Positions 1-8,220 are shown, numbered from the stretch's first letter. The stretch is DNA of 64,000 nucleotides from CAZHAX01 sp964530325 (GCA_964530325.1 CAZHAX010000013.1:28029-92028), one strand, 5' to 3'. The notes: generated from the sequence alone by a model not told the origin. Translations and numbers: made by a program.

Positions 1-2
1 AC

Positions 3-407
3 CTCGACTACCGCTGGGTGTGGGACGCGGAGCTGCTGGCCAACGTCAAGCTGGAGTCCATCGTGGAGGCTCTTGACGCCACCGTCGTCTTCGACGGCCA
101 GAGCTACCAGGGCGAGGAGCTCCGTGACGTCTTCGCCGCCAGCTACGCCGAGGCCCGCAGCCGGGGCGAGTACAACTGGGCGGTGATCCACGTTCGCTTC
201 GCCGAGCTGCGCGATGACTACGGATGGGAGCTCTTCCAGCAGGCCTTCCGCGCCTACCCTGCGGCGTCCGACCCTGCCTGTCCCGTGTCTCGGCTGGACA
301 AGTTCCTGCTCTTCATCGACATCCTGAGCCAGATCAGCGGAGCGGACATCCAGGCCCGGTTCGAGGAGGGCGAGTGGGAGTGGATGACGAACGACCTGAG
401 CGAGTAG
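3..407 (+). CDS. C-terminal part of an unidentified protein
   Basis: The reading frame is open from the first bases of the window (LDYRWVWDAELL...), so this is the 3' end of a gene that starts outside. About 134 residues are visible, acidic and rich in Trp, Tyr and Phe, ending in EWEWMTNDLSE. The segment with 'YGWELFQQAFRAYP' and 'KFLLFIDILSQISGADIQARFEE' resembles the C-terminal helical part of gluzincin metallopeptidases of the M60 (enhancin-like) type, where a similar 'GWE.F...F..Y' stretch follows the active site. The zinc motif itself would lie upstream and is not visible, so that idea is weak. There is no membrane segment. The next gene follows after 21 bp on the same strand. Confidence 0.6.
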   Translation, partial: LDYRWVWDAELLANVKLESIVEALDATVVFDGQSYQGEELRDVFAASYAEARSRGEYNWAVIHVRFAELRDDYGWELFQQAFRAYPAASDPACPVSRLDKFLLFIDILSQISGADIQARFEEGEWEWMTNDLSE

Positions 408-428
408 AACCGGCTGGGAAGGTGAGGT

Positions 429-1073
429 GTGCCATTGTCCGCTAAGGAGAGCTCGCCGCCTATCAGCCGCTTGCCCTGCACAGTTCAGAACCGCGCTAGC
501 TGTGAGGGCTGCCACCTGGAATCGCAACTCATGTGTCGCTTCGAGCGAAGCGACCTGCTCTCCTTCCTGTTTGGCTTCCTACCCTTTGGCATCGCCGTAG
601 TCGCCGGGCTGGTCCGCAGCGGCCTCGGACTATACCTGCTGGGATGGTTGGCCTATTGGCCATTCTTCTTCTTCGTCTGGGAGGGCAGGGTGCTGTGCAG
701 CCACTGCCCCTACTGGGCAGTGGAAGGCCGGATGCTGCGCTGTCACGCCAACTACGGGGTGATCAAGTTCTGGAGGTATCGGCCCGGCCCGATGAGCGGC
801 TGGGAGAAGGCCCAGTTCATCCTGGGAGGCGCGCTCTTCATTGGCTTCCCGCTCGTGCTGCTGCTGGTCGGCGCAGAGTACGTTCTGGCGCTGATCGCCG
901 CTGCAGCCGCCGTCGACGCCGTCTACAACCTGTGGCGGCACGGCTGCTCCAGGTGCGTCAACTTCTCCTGCCCCGCCAACCACGTGCCCAAGCAGGTTGT
1001 GGATGCCTACCTGAGGCGCAACCCAGCGATGCTCGAGGCGTGGGAGGAATCGGGTTACGTCCTGGGGGACTAG
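429..1073 (+). CDS. Membrane protein with Cys-rich clusters
   Basis: 214 residues. I do not recognise a named family. Two hydrophobic regions (about residues 43-80 and 130-165) predict four short membrane helices. Between and around them lie Cys/His clusters: CEGCHLESQLMC near residue 25, CSHCPYWAVEGRMLRCHANYG near 95, and CSRCVNFSCPANH near 178. The spacing looks like metal or iron-sulfur binding on one face of the membrane. The start is GTG at 429, preceded by GGGAAGGTGAGGT; an internal ATG at 531 would remove the first Cys cluster and is therefore less likely. The gene converges with the GH57 gene, with palindromes between them. A redox or metal role is inference. Confidence 0.75.
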   Translation: MPLSAKESSPPISRLPCTVQNRASCEGCHLESQLMCRFERSDLLSFLFGFLPFGIAVVAGLVRSGLGLYLLGWLAYWPFFFFVWEGRVLCSHCPYWAVEGRMLRCHANYGVIKFWRYRPGPMSGWEKAQFILGGALFIGFPLVLLLVGAEYVLALIAAAAAVDAVYNLWRHGCSRCVNFSCPANHVPKQVVDAYLRRNPAMLEAWEESGYVLGD

Positions 1074-1110
1074 GCGGTAGGTCGCGGCCCGGCAGCGTGT
1101 CTCAGGTGAG

Positions 1111-1143
1111 CGGCACCTCCGAAGTGCCGGTGACCCGGGTCAC
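1111..1143. terminator. Paired palindromes between convergent genes
   Basis: Two adjacent palindromes lie between the stop codons of the convergent genes at 1073 and 1140. CGGCAC (1111-1116) pairs with GTGCCG (1124-1129), and GTGACCCGGGTCAC (1130-1143) is a perfect 14-base palindrome that includes the stop codon of the minus-strand gene. There is no T-run, so function as a bidirectional terminator is only plausible. Confidence 0.35.
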
Positions 1144-2525
1144 TGCGAAGGATGCTGCGAGAGCAACTCGTCCAGCATCTCCGCGCCGCTGCGGCCGGTG
1201 CGGCCGCTCGTAGCCTGGGCCAGATCGGCGCGCAGGCCGGCCAGCAGGTCCGCACCGGTTGCCTTCTCGGCGAGCACGGCGGCGCGGGCGGCGTTGGCCA
1301 TCGCGTAGCGGGGCTCGGGCCGGGCCAGGTCCTCGAAGAACCAGGCGCAGCTGGCGTACATCTGCTGCCTGTAGAACTGGGACTCGAGAAGGCCCAGCAG
1401 CCGGCCACTCTCCTCCGCTGTGAGCCGGCCTAGGCCCTTCTCGACGAGATAGCTGGGGCCGTCCATCTGTCCCAGCACGACGGCGATGTAGCCGTCCCTC
1501 AGCGGCCAGGGATCCGTGCCCATCCTGCCCGCCTCGTGCTCGTAGAGCCCGTCCAGTTCACCGGCCAGGCGGTCGAGCGCCCGGCGTAGATGGCCTTTCC
1601 ATGCACTGTCGCCCGCTGTACAGGTGCAGCCCTGCGCCCAGCGCCCCAGCCCATGCTGGCAGCTCCAGGCCGTGTTGTCCAGGACCTGGATCTCCTTTTG
1701 CGCCGGATGGTCCCGCAGGTGCAGGCCGAGCGTCGTCAGCGCGTTCCCGTGCCTGTCGCCGCCAGCCAGCAGCCGGGCCAGGAAGTCCACCCCCTGGCGC
1801 TGATGATGTCCGAACGTCTCCCCATCCGTGGCGATCAGCCGCAGGCCGGCGTGCCGGCCGGACGGGCCGGCGCAAGCCCGAATCCAGGCCTCCGCCCTGC
1901 CCAGCTCCGGCATCTGAAAGGACAGACCGTCGGACAGCCCCCGGTCGCGGACGAAGACGGCGATGTCGCCGCCCTCTCCCAGCCCAACCCTGTAGGGGCC
2001 GGCCCCGCCGCCTGGTTCGCCGGACACCTGCTCATCGGAGAGGATGGAGAACCGCACTCCCTCCTCTGCCAGCACCTGGAGCGTCTCCTGGTCGACCGCC
2101 ATCTCCGGCAGCCACATCCCGAGCGGCTGATTGCCGAAGCGGTGCCTGTAGGCGGCGAGGCCCCAGCGCACCTGGCAGACCTTGTCCCTCCGGGCGGCCA
2201 GGGGGAGAATCGTGTGGTGGAATGGCTGGGCCAACGCGTTCGCCACCCCGTGTTCCTCCCGGTAGGCCCGTGCTGCAGCTATGATCCGGGAGTAGGTCGC
2301 ATGGGCGTTCGTCTCCAGCCAGCCGGCCAGGGTCTCCCCCAGATTGAAGCTGATCTGCTCGAAGTGGCCGGCCTCGGCATTCGGCGCGTAGCACTCGGCG
2401 GTGATGCGCTCGTTCCAGTTGGCATAGGGGGCCGCGTCCGGCTCGTGCGGAACGACGCCGGTGAAAGGGTCCGCCCGGGGCGGCTGGTAGAAGTGACCGT
2501 GAATGCAAAGCAGGTGGTCGGGCAT
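1140..2525 (-). CDS. Glycoside hydrolase family 57-like protein (DUF3536 type)
   Basis: 461 residues. The N-terminus 'CIHGHFYQPPR..PFTG' with 'NWNERITAECYAPNA' and 'ISFNLGETL' is typical of the GH57 subfamily that carries a DUF3536 region, a (beta/alpha)7-barrel family acting on alpha-glucans. Later hallmarks are 'ATDGETFGHH' near residue 240 (DGE.FGHH, catalytic region) and 'WSCQHGLGRW' near 290. The end 'YRQQMYASCAWFFEDL' matches the region where longer relatives continue with an extra C-terminal domain, so this is a short form. No signal peptide is evident, implying a cytoplasmic enzyme of glucan metabolism. It is the last gene of a minus-strand run and starts 43 bp after the secreted DUF11 protein gene. 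Its shine-dalgarno is weak. Confidence 0.85.
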   Translation of the reverse strand: MPDHLLCIHGHFYQPPRADPFTGVVPHEPDAAPYANWNERITAECYAPNAEAGHFEQISFNLGETLAGWLETNAHATYSRIIAAARAYREEHGVANALAQPFHHTILPLAARRDKVCQVRWGLAAYRHRFGNQPLGMWLPEMAVDQETLQVLAEEGVRFSILSDEQVSGEPGGGAGPYRVGLGEGGDIAVFVRDRGLSDGLSFQMPELGRAEAWIRACAGPSGRHAGLRLIATDGETFGHHQRQGVDFLARLLAGGDRHGNALTTLGLHLRDHPAQKEIQVLDNTAWSCQHGLGRWAQGCTCTAGDSAWKGHLRRALDRLAGELDGLYEHEAGRMGTDPWPLRDGYIAVVLGQMDGPSYLVEKGLGRLTAEESGRLLGLLESQFYRQQMYASCAWFFEDLARPEPRYAMANAARAAVLAEKATGADLLAGLRADLAQATSGRTGRSGAEMLDELLSQHPSQ

Positions 2526-2568
2526 GGTGATCAGGGCCTTGGTATCAGGACTCAGCGTTCGCTTTCGG

Positions 2569-4043
2569 CTAATTGCGCTGGACGAGTGGGAGGTGCGCCC
2601 GATACGGGTTGACGATGACTGCCGAGGTCAAGGTCGCCGTGACGTAGCCGGGGGCGACGACTTCTGCCGCGTTCTCTACCAATAGGGGGGCAACGGCCGT
2701 CACGGTAGCGACGTAGGTGATGGTCACGGCCGGCGTATCGCTGAGCGTGCCGCTCCAGGTGAGAGTCGGCCAGCCGGCGTCGCTCCACGCGCCGGCCGTC
2801 GCCGTCAGCGTGCCGCTGACGTAGCCCAGCGCCGAGGGAAGCGTGTCGGTCAGGTAGATGGTACTGGAGACAGGCGCGGCGACGTTCTGCAGGACGACGG
2901 TGTAGGTGATGGCGTGGCCCGTAACGGCCGTCATCGTCGAGCTGCTCTTCAGCGATTCGCCCGGCCCGCTCCAGCCGGCCAGCCGGGCCATCATCCACCA
3001 GAAGGCCCGCCCCTTCAGGTTGCAGTTGAGCGGCTCGGAGTGGGCGCAGCCGCAGGAGGCACACAGTGGGTCGCCTACATGGTCGGCGCACCACTCAGTG
3101 GCCCAGTTGCCTGAGTCGTACACGCACGTGTCATGCGCACCGCGATCGAGGAAGTACTCGTAGTCCGGATCGTAGCTTTCGATATCTGCAAAGTCGAAGA
3201 GCACGCCATTGGTGGCGATGACGTGGTCGCGGATCTGGTTGTTGCGCGCGTGCAGGTTGCCTGCCTCGCCGGTGCCGTTGAGATGGCCGGTCATATAGAC
3301 GAAGGTAATGCTGGGGTAGTCCGCCTCCAGTCCGTCCATCAGGCCGAGATAGGTGCTGATATACTCCGGGCTGGCCCAGCTTNNNNNNNNNNNNNNNNNN
3401 NNNNNNNNNNNNNNNNNNNNNNNNNNNNNNNNNNNNNNNNNNNNNNNNNNNNNNNNNNNNNNNNNNNNNNNNNNNNNNNNNNCAGTCCGTCCATCAGGCC
3501 GAGATAGGTGCTGATATACTCCGGGCTGGCCCAGCTTGCCTGGCCGCACCAGGACCAGACGACGACGTTGCGATCCCCGTGTGCAGTCAGGTAGTTTCGT
3601 GTCTCCACTTCCCACGCTGTGTTGTTCGGGTTGCCGAGATCGCCCATGTCGTAGGCATGATCATCGAGCGAGAGCTCGCCGGCTACGACGGAGCCGTCGT
3701 CGGTGAAGTCGTAGAGGCCGCCGAATGCGGGGTTGTTCATCATGACGTACATTCCGGTCACCGGCTGGGTACCGTGGGAGGTGTGAGCATAGAAGACCCG
3801 CAGCAGGGCCTTCGCCTGCTCGATCCAGTAGTCGGGGATCTTGCTCAGGTCGGTGCAGGTGTGATCGATGATGATCGGCCCGCCCTCCGCGCCGGCGGCG
3901 CGCGTGGCGTCCCCTTCAGACGGCACACCAGCCAGTGTCGACGGTGGAGAAGCTGCGCCGGACGCTGCGGTGGTCCACATGACAATCGTGGTGGCCAGGA
4001 CGGCGACGGCCACACAGGCGAGCACGCGGATACGTCCACTCAT
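2569..4043 (-). CDS. Secreted DUF11-containing protein, interrupted by a false scaffold gap
   Basis: The N-terminal half (4043-3483) and C-terminal half (3327-2569) are split by 100 Ns flanked by identical 55-base sequences. Collapsing the overlap (removing 155 bases) gives a single frame of 439 residues. ATG at 4043 follows AAAGGAG. Residues 1-33 are a signal peptide. An N-terminal domain of unknown family contains 'IIIDHTCTDLSKIPDYWIEQ', 'FYAHTSHGTQP', 'VVVWSWCGQ' and 'YMTGHLNGTGEAGN', then a Cys-rich stretch (CADHVGDPLCASCGC). Residues about 320-425 are a DUF11 domain ('GHAITYTVVLQN..', 'TDTLPSALGYVSG'). The protein ends in AHLPLVQRN, the same tail type as the next two upstream genes. Only 11 bp separate it from the upstream beta-helix gene, so they are probably co-transcribed. 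Confidence 0.85.
3328..3537. repeat. Identical 55-base ends flanking a 100-N gap
   Basis: Positions 3328-3382 and 3483-3537 are identical (CAGTCCGTCC...CCCAGCTT) and border exactly 100 Ns at 3383-3482. The two contig ends overlap. The gap is a scaffolding placeholder, not missing DNA: deleting 3328-3482 restores one uninterrupted gene. Confidence 0.93.
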
Positions 4044-4054
4044 TGAAGCTCCTT

Positions 4055-5704
4055 TCACTGGCCGCGGAGGATCAGCGGCAGATGTACGGAGATGTCGGTG
4101 GGCATCACGCGCACCGTATCCGTGAGGAAGGGCGCGCTGTCGCCTACCGCGTAGAGCGTGATAGTGTACCAGACGTAGTTGTCCAGGCCGGCGAGCACGA
4201 GTTCGCGCGTGGTGCTCATGGGATCGGTGGTCGTATATGGCGCGGTCAGCGTGGTCGTGTAGTAGTCGATCTCCCAGGTCGCGGTCACGGGTAGAATGGT
4301 GCGCACGGCCCAGCGCAGTCTGGCCGATCGGTCGCCGGGCGAGCCGCTCAGCACCAGGTCGTTCGTCAGCGGATGGGGGTACTTGTAGGGTGTATAGCCC
4401 GGCCGCACCGTGTCGTTGTAGTAGTCCCTGCCCTCCTGGATATGCACCGCAGTCATGGCGCACATGACGGGATTGAGCACAATGTCCACGTCCGACCCAT
4501 AGAATTTGTTGCCCCACTCGTAGAGCGGCTGGAGAGACTGCGCGGCGTAGCGGCCCCAGTCGGTGGAGCGACCGATCTGATCGCGGCAGGGGTAACCGGA
4601 CATCCCGGGCTGGTTGCCATCGAAAGGGCTCGTCCCGTCACACCTGTCCCAGGGATCGTGGCAGTCGTAGCCGCTCAGACCATCGCACGTCCTCTGATCG
4701 TCGACGTGGATGTGGGGCGTCGTGTAGCTGCCGGTGATGACGTTGTCGAACACCACGCCCGTGCCTCCGCGAAGCAGGAACGGGCGGTAGGTGGGGGTCG
4801 TCGCCACCATCGTGTTCGAGTAGATCTCATAGCTGAACGTTGCCCGCAGGCCGCTGGGGCAGCCGCTGTGGGCCTCCACGTGGGTGTTCGTCATCGTGTT
4901 GTAGCGGAAGACGTAGCGGGCGCCGCTCCCGGCATCGACCGCGTTGCAGTGGACCGTGCACTCGAAGTCGTTATCCTCTATGTAGACCGCATTCTCTGTG
5001 CCCAGGGTCAGGGGCCTCATCCAGGCCGCGTCCTCGTCATCCCGCACCAGCACCCGTGAGTTGAGGAACGAGTTGTGATCGACCAGGCCGTAGATGCGGC
5101 CGGAGGGGTAGACGGCGGTGAAGAATGCCGAGTGGTTCTCGAACCGGTTGTGGTCGATGCGGAAGGCCCGGCTGGCGCCCTTGATGTTGACTGCGGCCGG
5201 CGAGTTCACTCCCGTGAAGGTGAAGCCGGTGATCCTGAAGAGCTTCCCGTCCTCGGCGTCCACTATGATCAGTGAGTTGTTCCAGCCGGTGCCGGTGGCA
5301 TCGGTGATGACAGTCTGCCCTACACCGGCGCCCTGCAGGATGATCCCCTTGCCGGCGATGCGCACCGCAGGCTCGCTGTCTACCGAGGTCGTCCATGCGC
5401 AAGCGCCGGCGGGCACAAGGACGAAGTCGCCGTCACTCGCGGCGTCGATGGCCGCCTGGACGTGCGCCTGAGAGCAGCTGGCGGCGTAGAAGATGCCCTC
5501 GCCGTCCGCGGCGGCTCGCGCAGGCCAGGGCGGCGCTGCTGCATCGAGGCCGGCTGTCCTGCCCAGCGTCGAGGTTCCTGCCGCCAGCGTGCACACCGCC
5601 GGCACGGCCAGGGCCAGGGCGAGGACGCAGGGGACCCAGCGCCTGGAACCGGCGTGGACACCCTCCAGTCGTCGGGCGCCTATGGGCCTCACTAGTGTTG
5701 GCAT
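4055..5704 (-). CDS. Secreted right-handed beta-helix protein with C-terminal Fn3-like module
   Basis: 549 residues from ATG 5704. A longer frame begins at 5827, but the signal peptide (residues about 20-42, 'WVPCVLALALAVPAVCTLAAG') argues for 5704; GGAG lies 11 bases upstream. Residues about 70-400 carry parallel beta-helix features: repeated N-rich turns such as 'FRIDHNRFENHS', 'GLVDHNSFLNS', 'YIEDNDFECT' and 'FRYNTMTNT'. Such folds usually bind or cleave polysaccharide, but no catalytic signature is visible. Residues about 440-535 form an Fn3-like module ('ARLRWAV..ATWEIDYYTTT', 'LAGLDNYVWYTITLY'), clearly homologous to that of the neighbouring beta-helix protein. The C-terminus is VHLPLILRGQ. 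It is probably in an operon with genes on both sides. Confidence 0.85.
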   Translation of the reverse strand: MPTLVRPIGARRLEGVHAGSRRWVPCVLALALAVPAVCTLAAGTSTLGRTAGLDAAAPPWPARAAADGEGIFYAASCSQAHVQAAIDAASDGDFVLVPAGACAWTTSVDSEPAVRIAGKGIILQGAGVGQTVITDATGTGWNNSLIIVDAEDGKLFRITGFTFTGVNSPAAVNIKGASRAFRIDHNRFENHSAFFTAVYPSGRIYGLVDHNSFLNSRVLVRDDEDAAWMRPLTLGTENAVYIEDNDFECTVHCNAVDAGSGARYVFRYNTMTNTHVEAHSGCPSGLRATFSYEIYSNTMVATTPTYRPFLLRGGTGVVFDNVITGSYTTPHIHVDDQRTCDGLSGYDCHDPWDRCDGTSPFDGNQPGMSGYPCRDQIGRSTDWGRYAAQSLQPLYEWGNKFYGSDVDIVLNPVMCAMTAVHIQEGRDYYNDTVRPGYTPYKYPHPLTNDLVLSGSPGDRSARLRWAVRTILPVTATWEIDYYTTTLTAPYTTTDPMSTTRELVLAGLDNYVWYTITLYAVGDSAPFLTDTVRVMPTDISVHLPLILRGQ

Positions 5705-5751
5705 TGTCCTGATCTCTCCGGGTGCGCGTGCCCAGGGCGGCGCGCCGATCT

Positions 5752-7365
5752 CTAGTGCCCGCGGTGGACTATAGGAAGAAAGGCGAAGCGGTCGGTGACC
5801 AGCAGCGATACGGTATCGCTCAGCCACGAAGGAACCGTGCTCAGAGTCACCGTGTACCAGCTGTAGTTGTCCAGCCCTGGCAGCTTGTACTGCCGGACGC
5901 TGCCGGCGAGGGCGTCAGTCGCCACGACTGTCGAAGCGATGGTGGTGCTGTAGTAGTCGATCCGCCAGACGCTCGTGGCCGGCACGGTGACGTTGACCGT
6001 CCAATCGAGCCGGATCGTCTCGTCGCCCGCCTGGCCGTGGAGCGTCAGCGGGGGCAGATATTCGAAGGCGCCGATATCCCAGGCGTGGCCCTGCGGCCGT
6101 TCGTTGCCGTCGAAGTCGCCCCGCACCGAGCCCCACGCCTGCGCAGCGTCGACGGCCGGCGAGCCGGGCTGCAGGTGGTAGTCCCCGCCGCTGCCATCCT
6201 CAAACAGCGGATCGAGGCCGACCAGATCGTGGGCGCCGCTCTCTGGCGGCGGACTAGCATCGAAGATCAGATTGTAGTCGCCGCTGCCGCTCGCTCCGTC
6301 CGAGAACCAGTAGCTCGAGCTGCTCCCCGAGATGATGTTGTTATAGATCAGAGCATGGTGCCCGTGCTGTCCGCTCACACCGATGGCGTGATAGCGAATG
6401 TCCACGAACGTGTTGTTGACGGCGGTGAGGTAGGAGATATCCTGCACGCACAGCCCCCAGGCGCCGCCGTGGGCGAAGACGTTGTTCTTGAAGGTGATGC
6501 GCGTGATGTCGTGGTAGTAGTGCCCCTCGCCCATGAAGCCCTGGTGGAAATCCTCGCACCAGTTGCTTTCGATCGTCACGTCGTGCACGAACTCGCCGTT
6601 GTTGTCGAACGTTTGGAAGCAGTCGACGTGGGCGCTGCCGATCTCCTCGAAGTCAGTGCCGTGGAAGTAGTTGCCTCGGATCACGTGGTCATCGCCGAAG
6701 AAGCGGGTGTAGTCGCAGTCGCCCTGGCCGTGGTCGTAGAGTCGCTCCACTTCGTTGTCCTCAACCAGCCAATCGTAGCCTGTGACGTTGATCCCGGCCT
6801 GGCAGCGGTAGACCTTGTTCTGAGCGACGTAGGCGGAGCGGGGATAGGGCTCGTGCCAGTAGCCGAGCACACCATACCCATCTATGTCGTAGAAGTAGTT
6901 ATCGACCACCTCGACGTGGTTGCTGCGGATGAAGAGGCCGTGCCTATCCGTCCAGCCGGTAAGCGAGGGATCGGTCGTGATGCTGAACCCCTCGATACGG
7001 ACGTAGTCCGCGTCCCGGGTGTAGAAGCCCCACATGGTCACCGAGCGGCGCGGCTCAGCGCGGAAGGTGATGTGGGCGCCGTCCACGCCGGAGTGGGCGG
7101 GCCACACCCTCTCCGGGTAGGTCCCGCTCTTGACTATCACCGTATCCCCCGCCAGCGCCACGTCCGCTGCGTGCTGGATCGTCAGCCAGGGCTCTGTCTC
7201 GGTGCCCGGGTTCGAGTCGCTGGCTCCTTCCAAGCCCTGGTCGACGTAGTAGGTATTCCCGCTCGCAGCGGCAGGATGGGACGCAGTGGCGAAGGCAGAT
7301 AGGGCCAGCACGGCGACCAGCGATGAGGCGGCGGCTGCCGCCGCCCGCACTGCTCCCGTTGTCAA
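5752..7365 (-). CDS. Secreted right-handed beta-helix (DUF1565-like) protein
   Basis: 537 residues from TTG 7365, which follows GGGAG with a 9-base spacer. The frame is open further upstream but would overlap the HAD gene and lack a signal peptide; from TTG the protein begins with a signal peptide (residues 1-36, ending near 'HPAAAS'). Then 'TYYVDQG..GASDSNPGTETEPWLTIQHAAD' is the DUF1565-type entry into a beta-helix, followed by many N-rich coils ('NHVEVVDNYFYDI', 'VAQNKVYRCQAGINV', 'LIYNNIISGSSSS'). An Fn3-like module at about 430-525 is paralogous to that of the downstream gene. The C-terminus is FAFLPIVHRGH. An extracellular polysaccharide-related role is inference. It lies 44 bp after the HAD gene. 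Confidence 0.85.
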   Translation of the reverse strand: MTTGAVRAAAAAASSLVAVLALSAFATASHPAAASGNTYYVDQGLEGASDSNPGTETEPWLTIQHAADVALAGDTVIVKSGTYPERVWPAHSGVDGAHITFRAEPRRSVTMWGFYTRDADYVRIEGFSITTDPSLTGWTDRHGLFIRSNHVEVVDNYFYDIDGYGVLGYWHEPYPRSAYVAQNKVYRCQAGINVTGYDWLVEDNEVERLYDHGQGDCDYTRFFGDDHVIRGNYFHGTDFEEIGSAHVDCFQTFDNNGEFVHDVTIESNWCEDFHQGFMGEGHYYHDITRITFKNNVFAHGGAWGLCVQDISYLTAVNNTFVDIRYHAIGVSGQHGHHALIYNNIISGSSSSYWFSDGASGSGDYNLIFDASPPPESGAHDLVGLDPLFEDGSGGDYHLQPGSPAVDAAQAWGSVRGDFDGNERPQGHAWDIGAFEYLPPLTLHGQAGDETIRLDWTVNVTVPATSVWRIDYYSTTIASTVVATDALAGSVRQYKLPGLDNYSWYTVTLSTVPSWLSDTVSLLVTDRFAFLPIVHRGH

Positions 7366-7409
7366 GTCCCGCTTCTCCCGAATGCCGGCACCGAAAGGCT
7401 CCCTCTGTA

Positions 7410-8102
7410 TCAGACAGCAGCGGCCTTGACCAGTCCGGCGAGCAATGGCCCAACCTCGAGCACAGAGCCGACGAAGTGATCGACGACCTCGTCGTGGCCG
7501 CGGCCGATGTCGGCCAGGTCGCTGAAACGGGCCGGGGCCCCGGGCTGGCGCACGAGCACAGTTGTCATCCCCAGCTCCTTCGCGGGCCGCAGGTTCCGGG
7601 CCGAATCCTCGATCATCACGCACTCAGGCCCTGCCGCATCGAGGAGCGCGAGGAGCCTCTCGTAGGCGTCGCGATAGGGCTTGTTGCGCAGCCCCACTTC
7701 TCTGATCCCGACAACCCGTTCGAAGTCGCCGGCGACGCCAAGGCTGCCCAGCACGCGCTCGCCGTACTCCCTGGTCGCGTTCGTGTAGACCACCTTGCGC
7801 AGCGGGACCAGGGAGAGCATCTCCGAGAGATCAGGCCTTGCCGGCACGTACTTCTCGACCGGGATATCGTGCACGTAGCGCAGGTAGTCCTCGACGTCGA
7901 TCTCGGATTCCTCGATCAGCCCGCCGAGCGTCGTTCCGTACTCGAGGAAGTACTTGCGCCGCAGGTGCGCTGCCTCCTCCGGCCCCAGCCCCATGTTCGT
8001 GGTGAGCCAGCTCTGGATGCGGCGGCCGACCTCCTGCATCAGGCCGCTGTCGCAGCGATAGAGCGTGTCGTCCAGGTCGAAGACCGCGTAGGATAGCCCC
8101 AT
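7410..8102 (-). CDS. HAD-superfamily hydrolase (pyrimidine 5'-nucleotidase type)
   Basis: 230 residues from ATG 8102. HAD motifs: I 'FDLDDTLY' (residues about 8-15, nucleophile and acid/base Asp), II 'VYTNA', III the Lys of 'LRNKPYRDAYERLL', IV 'MIEDSARNLRPAKELGM'. This arrangement, with a helical cap between I and II, is that of the SDT1/pyrimidine 5'-nucleotidase group; the substrate cannot be read from sequence. An in-frame ATG at 8114 lies within the -10 box of the likely promoter, so 8102 with GGAG just upstream is chosen. The gene heads the minus-strand run that continues into the secreted proteins, although no functional link is obvious. Confidence 0.88.
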   Translation of the reverse strand: MGLSYAVFDLDDTLYRCDSGLMQEVGRRIQSWLTTNMGLGPEEAAHLRRKYFLEYGTTLGGLIEESEIDVEDYLRYVHDIPVEKYVPARPDLSEMLSLVPLRKVVYTNATREYGERVLGSLGVAGDFERVVGIREVGLRNKPYRDAYERLLALLDAAGPECVMIEDSARNLRPAKELGMTTVLVRQPGAPARFSDLADIGRGHDEVVDHFVGSVLEVGPLLAGLVKAAAV

Positions 8103-8112
8103 GTCGCTCCGC

Positions 8113-8121
8113 ATTATACCA
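8113..8121 (-). promoter_or_regulatory. Extended -10 promoter of the HAD gene
   Basis: On the minus strand the bases read TGGTATAAT, an extended -10 element; no good -35 is seen. The predicted transcription start, near 8106, lies about 4 bases before ATG 8102, so the message would be almost leaderless. Confidence 0.5.
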
Positions 8122-8147
8122 CATCGCTTCTGACGAGAGCCGGATCC

Positions 8148-8220
8148 TCACCACCGAGACGCAGAGAACGCAGAGGTTCGCTTTCGGACTGCCTCTGCGC
8201 CCTACACGCCTCTGCGGTTG
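8148..8220. repeat. Imperfect inverted repeat of CTCTGCG/CGCAGAG type
   Basis: The intergenic region between the HAD and thiolase genes contains ACCGAGACGCAGAGAACGC followed by AGAGG, and then the related inverse CCTCTGCG...CGCCTCTGCGG. The two halves form an imperfect palindrome of about 70 bases. This resembles the dispersed 'CTCTGCGT' palindromic elements that recur between genes in many environmental bacterial genomes. There is only one copy in this window. Confidence 0.5.

Noticed and set aside
3328..3537. Direct repeat of 55 bases as a real duplication
   Set aside because: Exactly 100 Ns between identical ends, and collapse restores the reading frame: scaffolding artefact.
5722..7302. 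526-codon plus-strand frame opposite the beta-helix gene
   Set aside because: Val/Asp-rich antisense shadow; the minus-strand protein has a signal peptide and clear repeats.
8103..8114. ATG 8114 as start of the HAD gene
   Set aside because: It lies within the TATAAT box at 8113-8118; the HAD fold begins from ATG 8102.
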